This document shows, one piece after another, positions 1 through 7,888 of a stretch of DNA of 64,000 nucleotides (positions within the stretch are counted from its first letter, which is position 1; every line of letters begins with the position of its first letter). Under the pieces are notes generated by a model, which saw only the letters and a list, made by a program, of their open reading frames with translations, had not been told where the DNA came from and did not search any database. Where the stretch lies: positions 186,001-250,000 of the forward strand of contig NZ_JPLZ01000005.1 in assembly GCF_000735135.1 (NCBI RefSeq), written 5' to 3'. The translations under genes and the position numbers were made by a program. Source of the DNA: Chryseobacterium sp. FH1 (lineage in GTDB: Bacteria > Bacteroidota > Bacteroidia > Flavobacteriales > Weeksellaceae).

Positions 1-226
1 TTTCTAAGATCTTGGAAACCGCACTCTCCTCCTCTTCGAAATTTCGGACATCTGAGGTAAATCCGAAAACACTATCTGAAACTTTCTTAAGTTCCAAAAC
101 CGCTTTATCAACATCTTCCTGATTTCTTCCGCTGATGGCAACCTTGTGACCATTTTTCAATAATACTTCTGCTATTCCGAAACCAATGCCTTTGCTTCCG
201 CCAGTGATGTAAATAACTTTTGACAT
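1..226 (-). CDS. Short-chain dehydrogenase/reductase, N-terminal fragment
   Basis: The gene runs off the left edge, leaving about 75 N-terminal residues. The start is an ATG at 224-226. The Rossmann-fold NAD(P)-binding motif TGGSKGIG lies at residues 8-15 after a short beta strand, followed by SGRNQED, as in classical SDR oxidoreductases. Substrate cannot be judged because the catalytic YxxxK part is outside the window. It is followed at 53 bp by the M20 peptidase on the same strand upstream, so the two may be co-transcribed. Confidence 0.85.
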   Translation of the reverse strand, partial: MSKVIYITGGSKGIGFGIAEVLLKNGHKVAISGRNQEDVDKAVLELKKVSDSVFGFTSDVRNFEEEESAVSKILE

Positions 227-278
227 AATTTTAATTTTTAATATTAACAAGAAAGACAGCCTAGACTGTCTTTATTTT

Positions 279-1661
279 TTATCCTCTTGCATAGAACTCA
301 AAGAAATATGGGATACTTTCTATTCCTTTGTAATAATTGTAAAGTCCGTAATGCTCGTTTGGTGAATGTATCGCATCCGAGTCCAAACCGAATCCCATTA
401 ATACAGATTTCGCGCCAAGAACTTTTTCGAACAATGAAGTAATTGGAATGCTCCCACCACTTCTATATGGTAAAACCTCTTTCCCGAAAGCTTTTTCCAT
501 TGCCTTTTTGGCAGCCTGGAATTCTTTGGTATTGCTTTCCAAAACATAAGGCATTCCGCCGTGGTGAGGCGTCACTTTTACCTTCACACTCTTAGGCGCG
601 ATCTTTTCGAAATGTTTGTTGAACTTTTCGGTAATTTCTTCAGGTGTTTGATTTGGAACAAGTCTCATCGAAATTTTAGCAAAAGCTTTGGAGGCAATCA
701 CTGTTTTCGCACCTTCACCAGTGTAACCGCCCCAGATTCCGTTGACATCTAAAGTTGGACGAATTGACGCTCTTTCCAAAGTCGTGTAACCTTCCTCTCC
801 TTGAATATCATTAAGACCAATCGATTTTTTGTAACCTTCCTGATCGTCTTTCAGTTTGTTCATTTCTGCTCTGTCTTCATCGGAAACAATCAAAACATTG
901 TCATAAAAACCGTCGATTGTGATGTGTCCTTTGTCGTCGATTAATTCGCTAATCATTTTTGATAAGACATTGATTGGATTTGGAACTGCGCCACCGTAAA
1001 GTCCGGAATGCAAGTCGCGGTTTGGACCTTCAACTTCAACCTCCACATAGCTTAAACCTCTTAAACCTGTTGTAACCGTTGGTTGCTCATTAGAATAAAT
1101 ATGCGTGTCGGAAATCAAGATCACGTCACAACTCAATTTTTCTTTATTATCTTCTAGGAAATCCGCCAAACTTGCAGAGCCAACTTCTTCTTCTCCTTCA
1201 ATCAAAAACTTGACATTACAAGGCAGAGAATCCGTTTTCATCATCGCTTCGAAAGCCTTTACGTGCATAAAAAACTGGCCTTTGTCATCTGCAGAACCTC
1301 TCGCGAAAACTGCTCCTTCGGGATGTAGCTCAGTCGTTTTTACAACTGGTTCGAAAGGATCACTTGTCCATAATTCTAATGGATCGGCTGGCTGAACGTC
1401 ATAATGTCCATAAACCAAAACCGTCGGTAGATTTGCATCGATGATCTTCTCTCCGAAAACGATTGGATAACCTTTGGTTTCAAGGATCTCCACATTGTCT
1501 GCTCCAGCAACTTTCAGATGTCTCGCCACCTCGTCTGCACATTTCAGCACTTCTGATTTGTAGGCTGGATCTGCACTTATAGATGCTATTCGAAGAATGT
1601 CGAAAAGTTCTTCTAGAAAACGTTGTTTGTTTTCGTTGATGTATGTTTGTGTATTGCTCAT
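279..1661 (-). CDS. M20 family metallodipeptidase
   Basis: A 460-residue cytosolic peptidase of the M20 (carnosinase/CNDP-like) family that uses two metal ions to cleave dipeptides. Visible metal and catalytic motifs are GHYDVQP (about residues 85-91), GSADDKGQ (about 122-129) and EGEEEVGS (about 155-162), with a late HSPNEHYG motif near the C-terminus. An insertion between the two halves of the catalytic domain (about residues 200-370) matches the lid/dimerisation domain of the family. Length is normal. There is no signal peptide, which fits intracellular peptide turnover. Substrate preference is inferred only from the family. Confidence 0.93.
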   Translation of the reverse strand: MSNTQTYINENKQRFLEELFDILRIASISADPAYKSEVLKCADEVARHLKVAGADNVEILETKGYPIVFGEKIIDANLPTVLVYGHYDVQPADPLELWTSDPFEPVVKTTELHPEGAVFARGSADDKGQFFMHVKAFEAMMKTDSLPCNVKFLIEGEEEVGSASLADFLEDNKEKLSCDVILISDTHIYSNEQPTVTTGLRGLSYVEVEVEGPNRDLHSGLYGGAVPNPINVLSKMISELIDDKGHITIDGFYDNVLIVSDEDRAEMNKLKDDQEGYKKSIGLNDIQGEEGYTTLERASIRPTLDVNGIWGGYTGEGAKTVIASKAFAKISMRLVPNQTPEEITEKFNKHFEKIAPKSVKVKVTPHHGGMPYVLESNTKEFQAAKKAMEKAFGKEVLPYRSGGSIPITSLFEKVLGAKSVLMGFGLDSDAIHSPNEHYGLYNYYKGIESIPYFFEFYARG

Positions 1662-1748
1662 TTTTATTAATGATAAATGATGATTGATAAATGATTAAAT
1701 ACTTTGTCAAAGATTTTAAAATTTTGACCAAGTAGGTTCGTAAAAATA

Positions 1749-1779
1749 AAAAATGTCCTGCAAAGGCAAGACATTTTTT
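1749..1779 (-). terminator. Terminator after the lipoprotein gene
   Basis: Inverted repeat with arms AAAATGTC and GACATTTT around an inner TTGC/GCAG pairing, flanked by T-rich runs on both strands. It lies 27 bp past the lipoprotein stop and upstream of the M20 gene. Confidence 0.7.
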
Positions 1780-1805
1780 ATTATAATATTTTTATAAAAT
1801 TCTGA

Positions 1806-2066
1806 TTAGTGTTCAGCTTTTGGTGCTTCTTTAGTTTCTGGAGCAGTCACTTTTGATTCTATAGTTGCAGCTTTTGCTGTGTCAGCGATTTTATGAACAG
1901 CTTTTGCTGTGTCCGCAGCTGGTGCGTAAGTTCCGTGAGCTGCATTTTGGTCATCATATCTTACGACATCGCCTTCTTTTTTTAAACGGCCTTTGTTTCC
2001 TCCAGCAGGAAGATCACAAGAAATAACGAGAATAGCAGAAGCCAACAATATCACTGATTTTTTCAT
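1806..2066 (-). CDS. Small lipoprotein of unknown function
   Basis: An 86-residue protein with a lipoprotein signal peptide: MKK start, hydrophobic core, and lipobox LVISC with Cys17 as the expected lipidated residue. The mature part is short, hydrophilic and rich in Ala, Lys, Asp and Glu, with repeated DTAKA segments (about residues 52-66). No enzymatic domain is recognisable. It probably sits on the periplasmic face of a membrane. It is monocistronic, with its own promoter box and terminator. Confidence 0.8.
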   Translation of the reverse strand: MKKSVILLASAILVISCDLPAGGNKGRLKKEGDVVRYDDQNAAHGTYAPAADTAKAVHKIADTAKAATIESKVTAPETKEAPKAEH

Positions 2067-2100
2067 ATGTATATCTTTATTTTATAATAGGTCATATACA

Positions 2101-2187
2101 ATCGCCATCGTTACTATCACTACTTTTAACTGAGTTTTGACATATGGCGATGTCATTTTTATAATTTTGATGTGTCAAAAGTAGTGA
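2101..2187 (-). promoter_or_regulatory. Promoter and 5' leader of the lipoprotein gene with two interleaved inverted repeats
   Basis: On the minus strand a TACTTTTG box (plus-strand 2176-2183) fits the Bacteroidetes -7 consensus TAnnTTTG. It lies inside an 11-bp perfect inverted repeat, TCACTACTTTT at 2117-2127 with AAAAGTAGTGA at 2177-2187. A second perfect repeat, ATCGCCAT at 2101-2108 with ATGGCGAT at 2144-2151, interleaves with the first. The leader of about 100 nt is long for this genome. Confidence 0.55.
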
Positions 2188-2319
2188 AAATGAGATTTTC
2201 TGCAAAATGTTTTTTTGGAAAATGTAGCTTGCAAAATGTATTATGTAATCAGTCTAATTAATCTATCTCGATTTCGATGCAAATTTGAAATCTAAGGACA
2301 AATGATTCGACCCGGAAAA

Positions 2320-2545
2320 CTGTAGCCCGGATTATCTAATTTTTCCTATTTTTTTTATTTGAATCGATGAGGCCCTTCGTGACGTTTACCCGGAAATCCT
2401 TTCTTGTGGCTGGGAAAGCTTTGACAAAAAGATTGGCTATGGTGAACCATTTCGTTAGGTTTAGTACCGAAAGACAGAGCCAATCTGCTCAAAAAATTAT
2501 TTAATGTTCTTAAAGCAAAAATCCACCGAAAATGGTGGATTTTTT
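2320..2545 (+). ncRNA. Candidate structured RNA, diverged copy of a three-copy family
   Basis: The 498-bp gap between the lipoprotein and transketolase genes has no convincing ORF. It holds a segment (about 2389-2443) that aligns closely with the structured repeats at 21022-21106 (minus) and 47071-47175 (plus): GGAAATCC, a C/T-rich arm, a variable loop, then ACAAAAAGATTGG. Upstream is TGTAGCCCGG, like the GCAGCCCGA start of the other copies. Downstream is another hairpin (GATTGGCT 2431-2438 with AGCCAATC 2478-2485) and then a terminator at 2517-2545. Direction is inferred from the other copies and the terminator. Transcription is not shown. Confidence 0.4.
2517..2545. terminator. Bidirectional rho-independent terminator
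   Basis: AATCCACC/GGTGGATT stem with a short GAAAAT loop and T-runs on both strands. On the minus strand it ends the transketolase transcript (stop at 2565). On the plus strand it could end the candidate RNA. Confidence 0.75.
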
Positions 2546-2564
2546 GTAAATATAATTTCCGAAA

Positions 2565-3518
2565 TTATTTTGTTCTCTCGATGATTTTTTTAACTGCTTT
2601 TACGACTGCTTCCGCATCTATTTCGTATTTTTTCATCAACTGTGCAGGCGTTCCGGATTCCCCGAAAGTATCATGAACCGCTACAAATTCTTGAGGCGTT
2701 GGTCTTCTTCTGGACAGCATTCCAGCAATAGATTCTCCAAGTCCACCTAGGAAATTATGTTCTTCTGCAGAAACTATTTTTCCAGTTTTCTCTACAGACT
2801 TAAGGATAATTTCTTCGTCCAAAGGTTTGATTGTATGAATATTGATGACCTCGCAAGAGATCCCCTCCTTCTCCAACTCTTCTACGGCCAACAAAGATTC
2901 CCAAACCAAATGTCCGGTTGCAACGATGGTTACGTCTGTTCCTTCTTGCAAAAGAATTCCTTTTCCAATCTCGAAAGGCATATCTTCTGGAATGAAAACG
3001 GGAACCACAGGACGACCAAATCTAAGATAAACTGGACCTTCGTGTGCTGCGACTGCTAAAGTTGCCGCTTTGGTCTGATTGTAATCACAAGGATTGATGA
3101 CCGTCATTCCTGGGAGCATTTTCATCATTCCGATGTCTTCCAAAACCTGGTGTGTTGCGCCATCTTCTCCCAAAGTGACTCCTGCGTGAGAAGCTGCTAT
3201 TTTCACATTTTTATTAGAATAAGCAATCGACTGACGGATCTGATCGTAAACACGGGATGTTGCAAAGTTTGCGAAAGTACCTGCGAAAGGGATTTTACCG
3301 TTGATTGTAAGACCAGTTGCCAAGCCCATCATATTGGCCTCAGCAATTCCAGTTTGGAAAAATCTTTCTGGTGCTTTTTCTATGAATTTCTCCATCTTCA
3401 AAGAACCTATCAAATCTGCGCAAAGTGCAACAACATTTGGGTTTGTATCAGCCAATTCTGCCAAACCAGCGCCGAAGCCTGAACGTGTATCTTTCTTTTC
3501 TGTGTATGTATATTTCAT
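2565..3518 (-). CDS. Transketolase, C-terminal subunit
   Basis: A 317-residue protein covering the pyrimidine-binding and C-terminal domains of transketolase. Together with the neighbouring N-terminal subunit it makes one thiamine-diphosphate enzyme that moves two-carbon units between sugar phosphates in the pentose phosphate pathway. Seen are TRSGFGAGL near the start, the GIAEANMMG motif with its conserved Glu (about residues 57-66), SHAGVTLGEDGATHQ (about 110-124), and a typical C-terminal domain (DVTIVATGH, EEHNFLGGLGE). The split form is common in Bacteroidetes and some other phyla. It follows the N-terminal subunit gene by 122 bp on the same strand. Confidence 0.95.
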   Translation of the reverse strand: MKYTYTEKKDTRSGFGAGLAELADTNPNVVALCADLIGSLKMEKFIEKAPERFFQTGIAEANMMGLATGLTINGKIPFAGTFANFATSRVYDQIRQSIAYSNKNVKIAASHAGVTLGEDGATHQVLEDIGMMKMLPGMTVINPCDYNQTKAATLAVAAHEGPVYLRFGRPVVPVFIPEDMPFEIGKGILLQEGTDVTIVATGHLVWESLLAVEELEKEGISCEVINIHTIKPLDEEIILKSVEKTGKIVSAEEHNFLGGLGESIAGMLSRRRPTPQEFVAVHDTFGESGTPAQLMKKYEIDAEAVVKAVKKIIERTK

Positions 3519-3640
3519 TATTTTTTATAATTGATGGTTGAATATTATAATTGATAAATAATGGTTGATAAATGATTTTTGCTGTATTTTAATTTATGTG
3601 ATTAAAAAGCCATTCATCACTTCTATTTTATCATTGATAA

Positions 3641-4492
3641 TTAATAGTCTGTTGGAGCTTCTAGGTACAATTGTTTGAAAGCTGTGTCCAACTGCTCATC
3701 ATTTGGTGCTTTACCGTGCCAAGCATGACTTCCGATCATATAATCAACACCACTACCCATCTCTGTGTGAAGTAAAATAGCAACTGGTTTTCCGTGTCCT
3801 GTTTCTGATTTTGCTTTGTTCAAAATTGCAATCACAGCTTCCAGATCGTTACCATTCTTCTCTTCTAATACCAACCAGCCAAATGCCTCTAATTTTGCAC
3901 GAAGATCTCCTAATGGCATAACAACATCCGTATCTCCATCAATTTGTCTTCCGTTGTAATCTATGGTTGCAATGATATTATCTACTTTTTTACCAGCAGC
4001 ATACATAAAAGCTTCCCAATTTTGACCTTCCTGCAATTCGCCATCACCTTGAAGTGTGTAAACCAAAGAATCATCTCCATCTAACTTTTTACCTTGCGCT
4101 GCACCTAAAGCTACAGACAAACCCTGACCTAAAGAACCTGATGCTACTCTGATTCCTGGCAAACCTTCATGTGTTGTCGGGTGCCCTTGCAATCTGGAAT
4201 TCAGTTTTCTGAAAGTTGCCAATTCTGCAACCGGAAAGAATCCGAATCTTGCCAAAGTACTATAAAATACTGGCGAAATATGACCATTTGAAAGGAAAAA
4301 CAAATCCTCGCCCTTACCTTCCATTGTGAAAGGTAATTTGTAGTTCAAAATTTCCCCATAAAGTGCTACGAAATATTCTGTACAACCAAGAGAACCTCCC
4401 GGGTGACCGCTGTTAACATCGTGAACCATTCTAAGAATGTCCCTTCTGATCTGCGTTGAAAGGCTTTTCAACTCTTCAATAGATTTGCTCAT
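3641..4492 (-). CDS. Transketolase, N-terminal subunit
   Basis: A 283-residue protein carrying the thiamine-diphosphate-binding domain of a split transketolase. Visible are the substrate-side motif NSGHPGGSLG (about residues 27-36), HGLPGI-type segment GHPTTHEGLPGI, and the ThDP motif GDGELQEGQNWEA (about 148-160) followed by the conserved N in IDYNGRQIDG. It is the first gene of a two-gene unit with the C-terminal subunit. A terminator hairpin separates it from the upstream barrel protein gene, so it should have its own promoter. Confidence 0.95.
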   Translation of the reverse strand: MSKSIEELKSLSTQIRRDILRMVHDVNSGHPGGSLGCTEYFVALYGEILNYKLPFTMEGKGEDLFFLSNGHISPVFYSTLARFGFFPVAELATFRKLNSRLQGHPTTHEGLPGIRVASGSLGQGLSVALGAAQGKKLDGDDSLVYTLQGDGELQEGQNWEAFMYAAGKKVDNIIATIDYNGRQIDGDTDVVMPLGDLRAKLEAFGWLVLEEKNGNDLEAVIAILNKAKSETGHGKPVAILLHTEMGSGVDYMIGSHAWHGKAPNDEQLDTAFKQLYLEAPTDY

Positions 4493-4567
4493 TATTTAAG
4501 ATTTACTTTAATGCGAAATTACTGATTTTTTTTGAGTTAGATGAAGAGAATTATTAGAAAAACCGTA

Positions 4568-4593
4568 AAAAACCGCTCTATTGAGCGGTCTGA
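4568..4593 (-). terminator. Terminator after the outer membrane barrel gene
   Basis: ACCGCTC/GAGCGGT stem with a TATT loop, followed on the minus strand by TTTTTTA. It lies 18 bp beyond the barrel gene stop at 4612. Confidence 0.8.
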
Positions 4594-4611
4594 ATATTTA
4601 TTTAAAATAAT

Positions 4612-5172
4612 TTAATTTCCGAATTTGTACGTAAGTCCCAATTGAAAAACTCCATTTCTTGAGGAATCGGCTCCATCATTGTCTTTTGCAATATCCGTAA
4701 CACCTGCAACATATCTGATATTGGCTCCGAAGTTTGGTGTAAAGTCATATCCAGCTCCCAAACCAACGCCAAAGTCGAAACCATTAACAAAATCTTTGAA
4801 ATCTGCAGATTCACCATCAGCCTTTATTTTTGCACTGACTAAAAAACTCATTTCTGGACCAGCTTCCAGATAAAACTGTGGTGTAGCATTGTATTGAAAC
4901 ATCACGGGAACAGATATGTAATCTAAGTTCACTGACATATTATCAAGGCCGTCAGATCTTACACCTTTACCATTGTAAAGCACTTCTGGCTGGAGACTGA
5001 ATGTGTCTGCCAATGGAATATTGACAAACGCACCGGCATAAAACCCATATTTGGACTTACTCTCATTGGTATTTGATAGACTTGCAACATTTCCTCCGGC
5101 TTTCAAACCAAAAGTTTGCGCGTTAGAAAATCCAAATATTGTAACCGCAGACAATAGAATTATTTTTTTCAT
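4612..5172 (-). CDS. Outer membrane beta-barrel protein (PorT-like fold)
   Basis: A 186-residue protein with a signal peptide (MKKIILLSAVTIFGFSNAQ, cleavage expected after NAQ). The mature part alternates short hydrophobic and polar strands with Gly/Asn turns and ends in an aromatic residue followed by GN (YKFGN), typical of small 8-strand outer membrane barrels. TFGLKAGGNVASLS at the mature N-terminus is characteristic of PorT-type 'outer membrane protein beta-barrel' families in Bacteroidetes. The biological role is unknown. It is monocistronic, with its own terminator. Confidence 0.85.
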   Translation of the reverse strand: MKKIILLSAVTIFGFSNAQTFGLKAGGNVASLSNTNESKSKYGFYAGAFVNIPLADTFSLQPEVLYNGKGVRSDGLDNMSVNLDYISVPVMFQYNATPQFYLEAGPEMSFLVSAKIKADGESADFKDFVNGFDFGVGLGAGYDFTPNFGANIRYVAGVTDIAKDNDGADSSRNGVFQLGLTYKFGN

Positions 5173-5324
5173 AGTTGTAATTTTAACAGGTGATTAATAT
5201 TAATTATAACTTTTTAACATCAATTTCGATACCGTTAAAATAAAATAATTGAATAATGTGTTATAAGTCTTGGATATTGATAATCTAATTTAATATTAAA
5301 TTTAATACAAATTAAGTATAACAA

Positions 5325-5352
5325 AAAAACTCTGGTGAAAAACACCAGAGTT
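5325..5352 (-). terminator. Terminator after the second barrel gene
   Basis: ACTCTGGTG/CACCAGAGT stem around an AAAAA loop, with a T7 run on the minus strand. It lies 26 bp past the stop at 5378. Confidence 0.85.
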
Positions 5353-5377
5353 TTGATTTATATTTTAGTTAAAAATT

Positions 5378-5911
5378 TTATTTCAGGTAGAAGTTGTAAC
5401 CAACTACTACTGCACCTACAGATTCTTTTCCAGGAACTGGTCTATCATTATAATATCTTCTGTCATATTCTCCAGAGATACTTTGGTAACCTACGTACAA
5501 CTCACCAGTAGGCATATTATACATAAATTTCGGAAGTGCATAAAGTCCACCGTTTATATTTGAATTAGTAGAAATTGCATATCCCAAATCCAGACCTACA
5601 GCAATCGGCGCCCCGTTGAAAGAGTATTTCCCCGAAACAGCTACTGGAATAAATCCAAAGTCGTCTCCTTTATAGGTTCCACCATCAAACCTGTAACTTT
5701 TTGCCACAAAATGGGAATAGCCGGTTGCTACACCTAGATCAAAGTTCTTAGCAATGTTCCATCTGTATGCCGCGTCCAAACCTAGTGTGAAAGCTGCGTT
5801 ATCAGTAGTTGGTGCTCCAATATGCCCACCTAATTTAAAACCTTCCTGCGCTTGGGCAAACCCAAAAACTGCAACAGCTGCAGCTAAAAAAATCTTTTTC
5901 ATAGTTTTCAA
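5378..5911 (-). CDS. Outer membrane beta-barrel protein
   Basis: A 177-residue protein with a signal peptide ending FGFAQAQ and a mature part of alternating amphipathic strands (GFKLGGHIGAP, FTLGLDAAYRWNI, FDLGVATGYSHFV), ending GYNFYLK with a terminal aromatic pattern. It resembles the preceding barrel protein in signal peptide and architecture but not closely in sequence. A second in-frame ATG (MKK, three codons on) is an equally good start. Function is unknown. It probably forms a small barrel in the outer membrane. Confidence 0.8.
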   Translation of the reverse strand: MKTMKKIFLAAAVAVFGFAQAQEGFKLGGHIGAPTTDNAAFTLGLDAAYRWNIAKNFDLGVATGYSHFVAKSYRFDGGTYKGDDFGFIPVAVSGKYSFNGAPIAVGLDLGYAISTNSNINGGLYALPKFMYNMPTGELYVGYQSISGEYDRRYYNDRPVPGKESVGAVVVGYNFYLK

Positions 5912-5958
5912 TTTAAAATTCTAGCTATGCGTTGCAAGTTCTGTTCCAAAAGAAAATT

Positions 5959-6906
5959 CTATTTTTTCTCGATGCTGTTGTAAGCCATGATGATCTTTTT
6001 CACAACCGGATGTCGCACCACATCTTCCTCGCTTAGATGCACAAACCCAATCTCGTCCACATCTTTAAGAATGGTCATAGATTCTTTGAGACCAGACTGT
6101 TGATTTTTCGGTAAATCGACCTGGCTTGGATCGCCGGTGATGATGAACTTGGCATTCATCCCCATTCTGGTGAGGAACATTTTCATTTGAGAATGCGTGG
6201 TATTCTGAGCTTCATCCAAAATCACAAATGCTTCATCCAAAGTTCTACCTCTCATAAAAGCTAGAGGCGCAACTTCAATAATTCTTTTTTCCATATAACC
6301 TTCCAACTTCTCATGCGGAATCATATCGCGCAATGCGTCGTAAAGTGGTTGCATATAAGGATCTAGTTTTTCTTTCAAATCACCAGGAAGAAAACCTAGA
6401 CTCTCACCTGCTTCAACTGCTGGTCTGGTCAAAATAATTCTTTTAACCTGCTTGTCCCGAAGTGCTCTCACAGCCAAAGCAACACTGGTGTAAGTTTTCC
6501 CTGTCCCAGCCGGCCCGATTGCAAAAACCATGTCTTTTTTCTCGGAAACTTTCACGAGTTTTTTAAGATTGGTAGTTTTAGCTTTGATGACTTTTCCATT
6601 GACACCTTTAACAATGATGTCTTGGTCAAAGATCAATTGTTTTTCTGACTCGTCTTTTAGCTTGAGGAGAGATTCTAATTGTTTAATCTCTAAAGAATTG
6701 TGTTTGGAAATATAATCCGAGATATCATCCAGTTTCTGCTTCAGGAGATCCAAAGTCTCCCTGTTTCCCATTGCGAAAACAAAGTTGTCTCTGCCTGTAA
6801 GTTTAAGCGTTGGAAAGCTGGATTTGATCAGATTGAAATTTTGATTCTGAACACCATAAAAGGTTTTGGTGTTGATCCCTTCGAGTTCATAATTTATTTC
6901 GAACAT
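5959..6906 (-). CDS. PhoH family ATPase
   Basis: A 315-residue cytosolic ATPase of the PhoH (YbeZ-type) family. Walker A is GPAGTGKT at residues 131-138 and Walker B is FVILDEAQ at 227-234, followed by sensor-like ITGDPSQVDLP (about 255-265). The N-terminal ~110 residues form the usual KH-like/PhoH N-domain. PhoH-like proteins are associated with RNA metabolism and ribosome maturation, often beside YbeY, but no ybeY is adjacent here. It diverges from the SAM-hydrolase-like gene, and its promoter box lies at 6931-6938. Confidence 0.93.
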   Translation of the reverse strand: MFEINYELEGINTKTFYGVQNQNFNLIKSSFPTLKLTGRDNFVFAMGNRETLDLLKQKLDDISDYISKHNSLEIKQLESLLKLKDESEKQLIFDQDIIVKGVNGKVIKAKTTNLKKLVKVSEKKDMVFAIGPAGTGKTYTSVALAVRALRDKQVKRIILTRPAVEAGESLGFLPGDLKEKLDPYMQPLYDALRDMIPHEKLEGYMEKRIIEVAPLAFMRGRTLDEAFVILDEAQNTTHSQMKMFLTRMGMNAKFIITGDPSQVDLPKNQQSGLKESMTILKDVDEIGFVHLSEEDVVRHPVVKKIIMAYNSIEKK

Positions 6907-6930
6907 AAATAATATTAGTGGTTAGTCTAA

Positions 6931-6992
6931 CAAATATATGAATAGATTTGACATATTTTAAGTCTTTTAAAAATTGAATTATATTAAATTTG
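6931..6992. promoter_or_regulatory. Divergent promoter region of phoH-like and SAM-hydrolase-like genes
   Basis: Two TAnnTTTG boxes face opposite ways. TATATTTG on the minus strand (6931-6938) serves the PhoH gene (start 6906). TAAATTTG on the plus strand (6985-6992) serves the gene starting at 7010. No good -33 TTG was found for either. Confidence 0.55.
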
Positions 6993-7009
6993 CAATAAAT
7001 ATAAAATAT

Positions 7010-7837
7010 ATGTCAGTCATTACACTCACTTCAGATTACGGACTTGTGGACCACCGCGTCGCAAGTATGAAAGGTAAAATACTTAGCTGGAGTGAAGATG
7101 TAAAAGTGGTTGACATTACGCATAACATCACCGCGTACAATCTTTTGCAGACGGCGTACATCGTGAGAAACGCTTACAAATTTTTCCCCACTGGAAGCAT
7201 TCACATTATTTCTGTAGATAGTTTTTATCACAAATCAAGAAAAAATATCATCACCAAAATCGATGGTCATTATTTCATTTCTGCTGATAATGGCATTACA
7301 AATCTGATGTTTTTCGATATAAAGCCAGAGGCTATCTACGAGATTACGCTTAATAACAGATTCGATGACAAGGTTGCCTTTCCATCAACAGATATTTTTG
7401 TTCCCGCAGCGATGCATCTGTACAAAGGTGGACTTCCGGAGGTTATTGGGAGGAAAATCAAAGTAATAAAAGATATTTCGTTTCCAAGAGCTATTTATAA
7501 TGAAAACGAGAAAATGATCATTGGTGAAGTGATGTACATTGATAATTTTGGGAATGTGGTTTCAAATATCAGCCGAAAATTCTTTGACAAATACGCCTCG
7601 ATTTCTGAAAAGTTCACCATTAAATTTAGAAATATCGTGGTTTCTAAAATATTGGATCAATACACAGATGTGGTTGTAGATTGGGAGAGAGAACAAGAAT
7701 ATCACGGAAAATCATCGGTCATTTTCAACGATACTGATTTGTTGGAAATCACCATTTACAAAGGCAGTTTGCTCAACGGCGCATCTTCCCTTTTCGGGAT
7801 GAGTACGGGCGAAAAAATCTATGTAGAATTTGAATAA
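7010..7837 (+). CDS. SAM hydroxide adenosyltransferase / SAM hydrolase-like protein (DUF62)
   Basis: A 275-residue protein from the ATG at 7010. An open frame extends upstream to 6974, but a promoter box at 6985-6992 lies inside that extension, so the shorter form is preferred. The opening TLTSDYGLVDHRVASMKG is the hallmark of the fluorinase/SAM hydroxide adenosyltransferase family, which splits S-adenosylmethionine into adenosine and methionine using water. Other family features are ADNGITNL (about residues 90-97) and the C-terminal small domain. Physiological role in bacteria is poorly understood. It could serve SAM homeostasis. Confidence 0.88.
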   Translation: MSVITLTSDYGLVDHRVASMKGKILSWSEDVKVVDITHNITAYNLLQTAYIVRNAYKFFPTGSIHIISVDSFYHKSRKNIITKIDGHYFISADNGITNLMFFDIKPEAIYEITLNNRFDDKVAFPSTDIFVPAAMHLYKGGLPEVIGRKIKVIKDISFPRAIYNENEKMIIGEVMYIDNFGNVVSNISRKFFDKYASISEKFTIKFRNIVVSKILDQYTDVVVDWEREQEYHGKSSVIFNDTDLLEITIYKGSLLNGASSLFGMSTGEKIYVEFE

Positions 7838-7841
7838 AAAA

Positions 7842-7866
7842 AACCGACATTGCTGTCGGTTTTTCT
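7842..7866. terminator. Bidirectional terminator between convergent genes
   Basis: AACCGACA/TGTCGGTT stem with a TTGC loop, with T-run on the plus strand and A-run (T on the minus strand) on the other side. It separates the SAM-hydrolase-like gene from the convergent protease gene. Confidence 0.85.
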
Positions 7867-7888
7867 TTGAGATATTTAAAAAGAATGA

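Noticed and set aside
1662-1748. Short TGATAAATGAT-like repeats here and near 3530-3640
   Set aside because: AT-rich low complexity explains the similarity; no defined unit or structure could be supported.
2280-2545. Possible RNase P RNA, tmRNA or SRP RNA in the ORF-free gap
   Set aside because: None of the conserved blocks of these RNAs that I know could be found on either strand.
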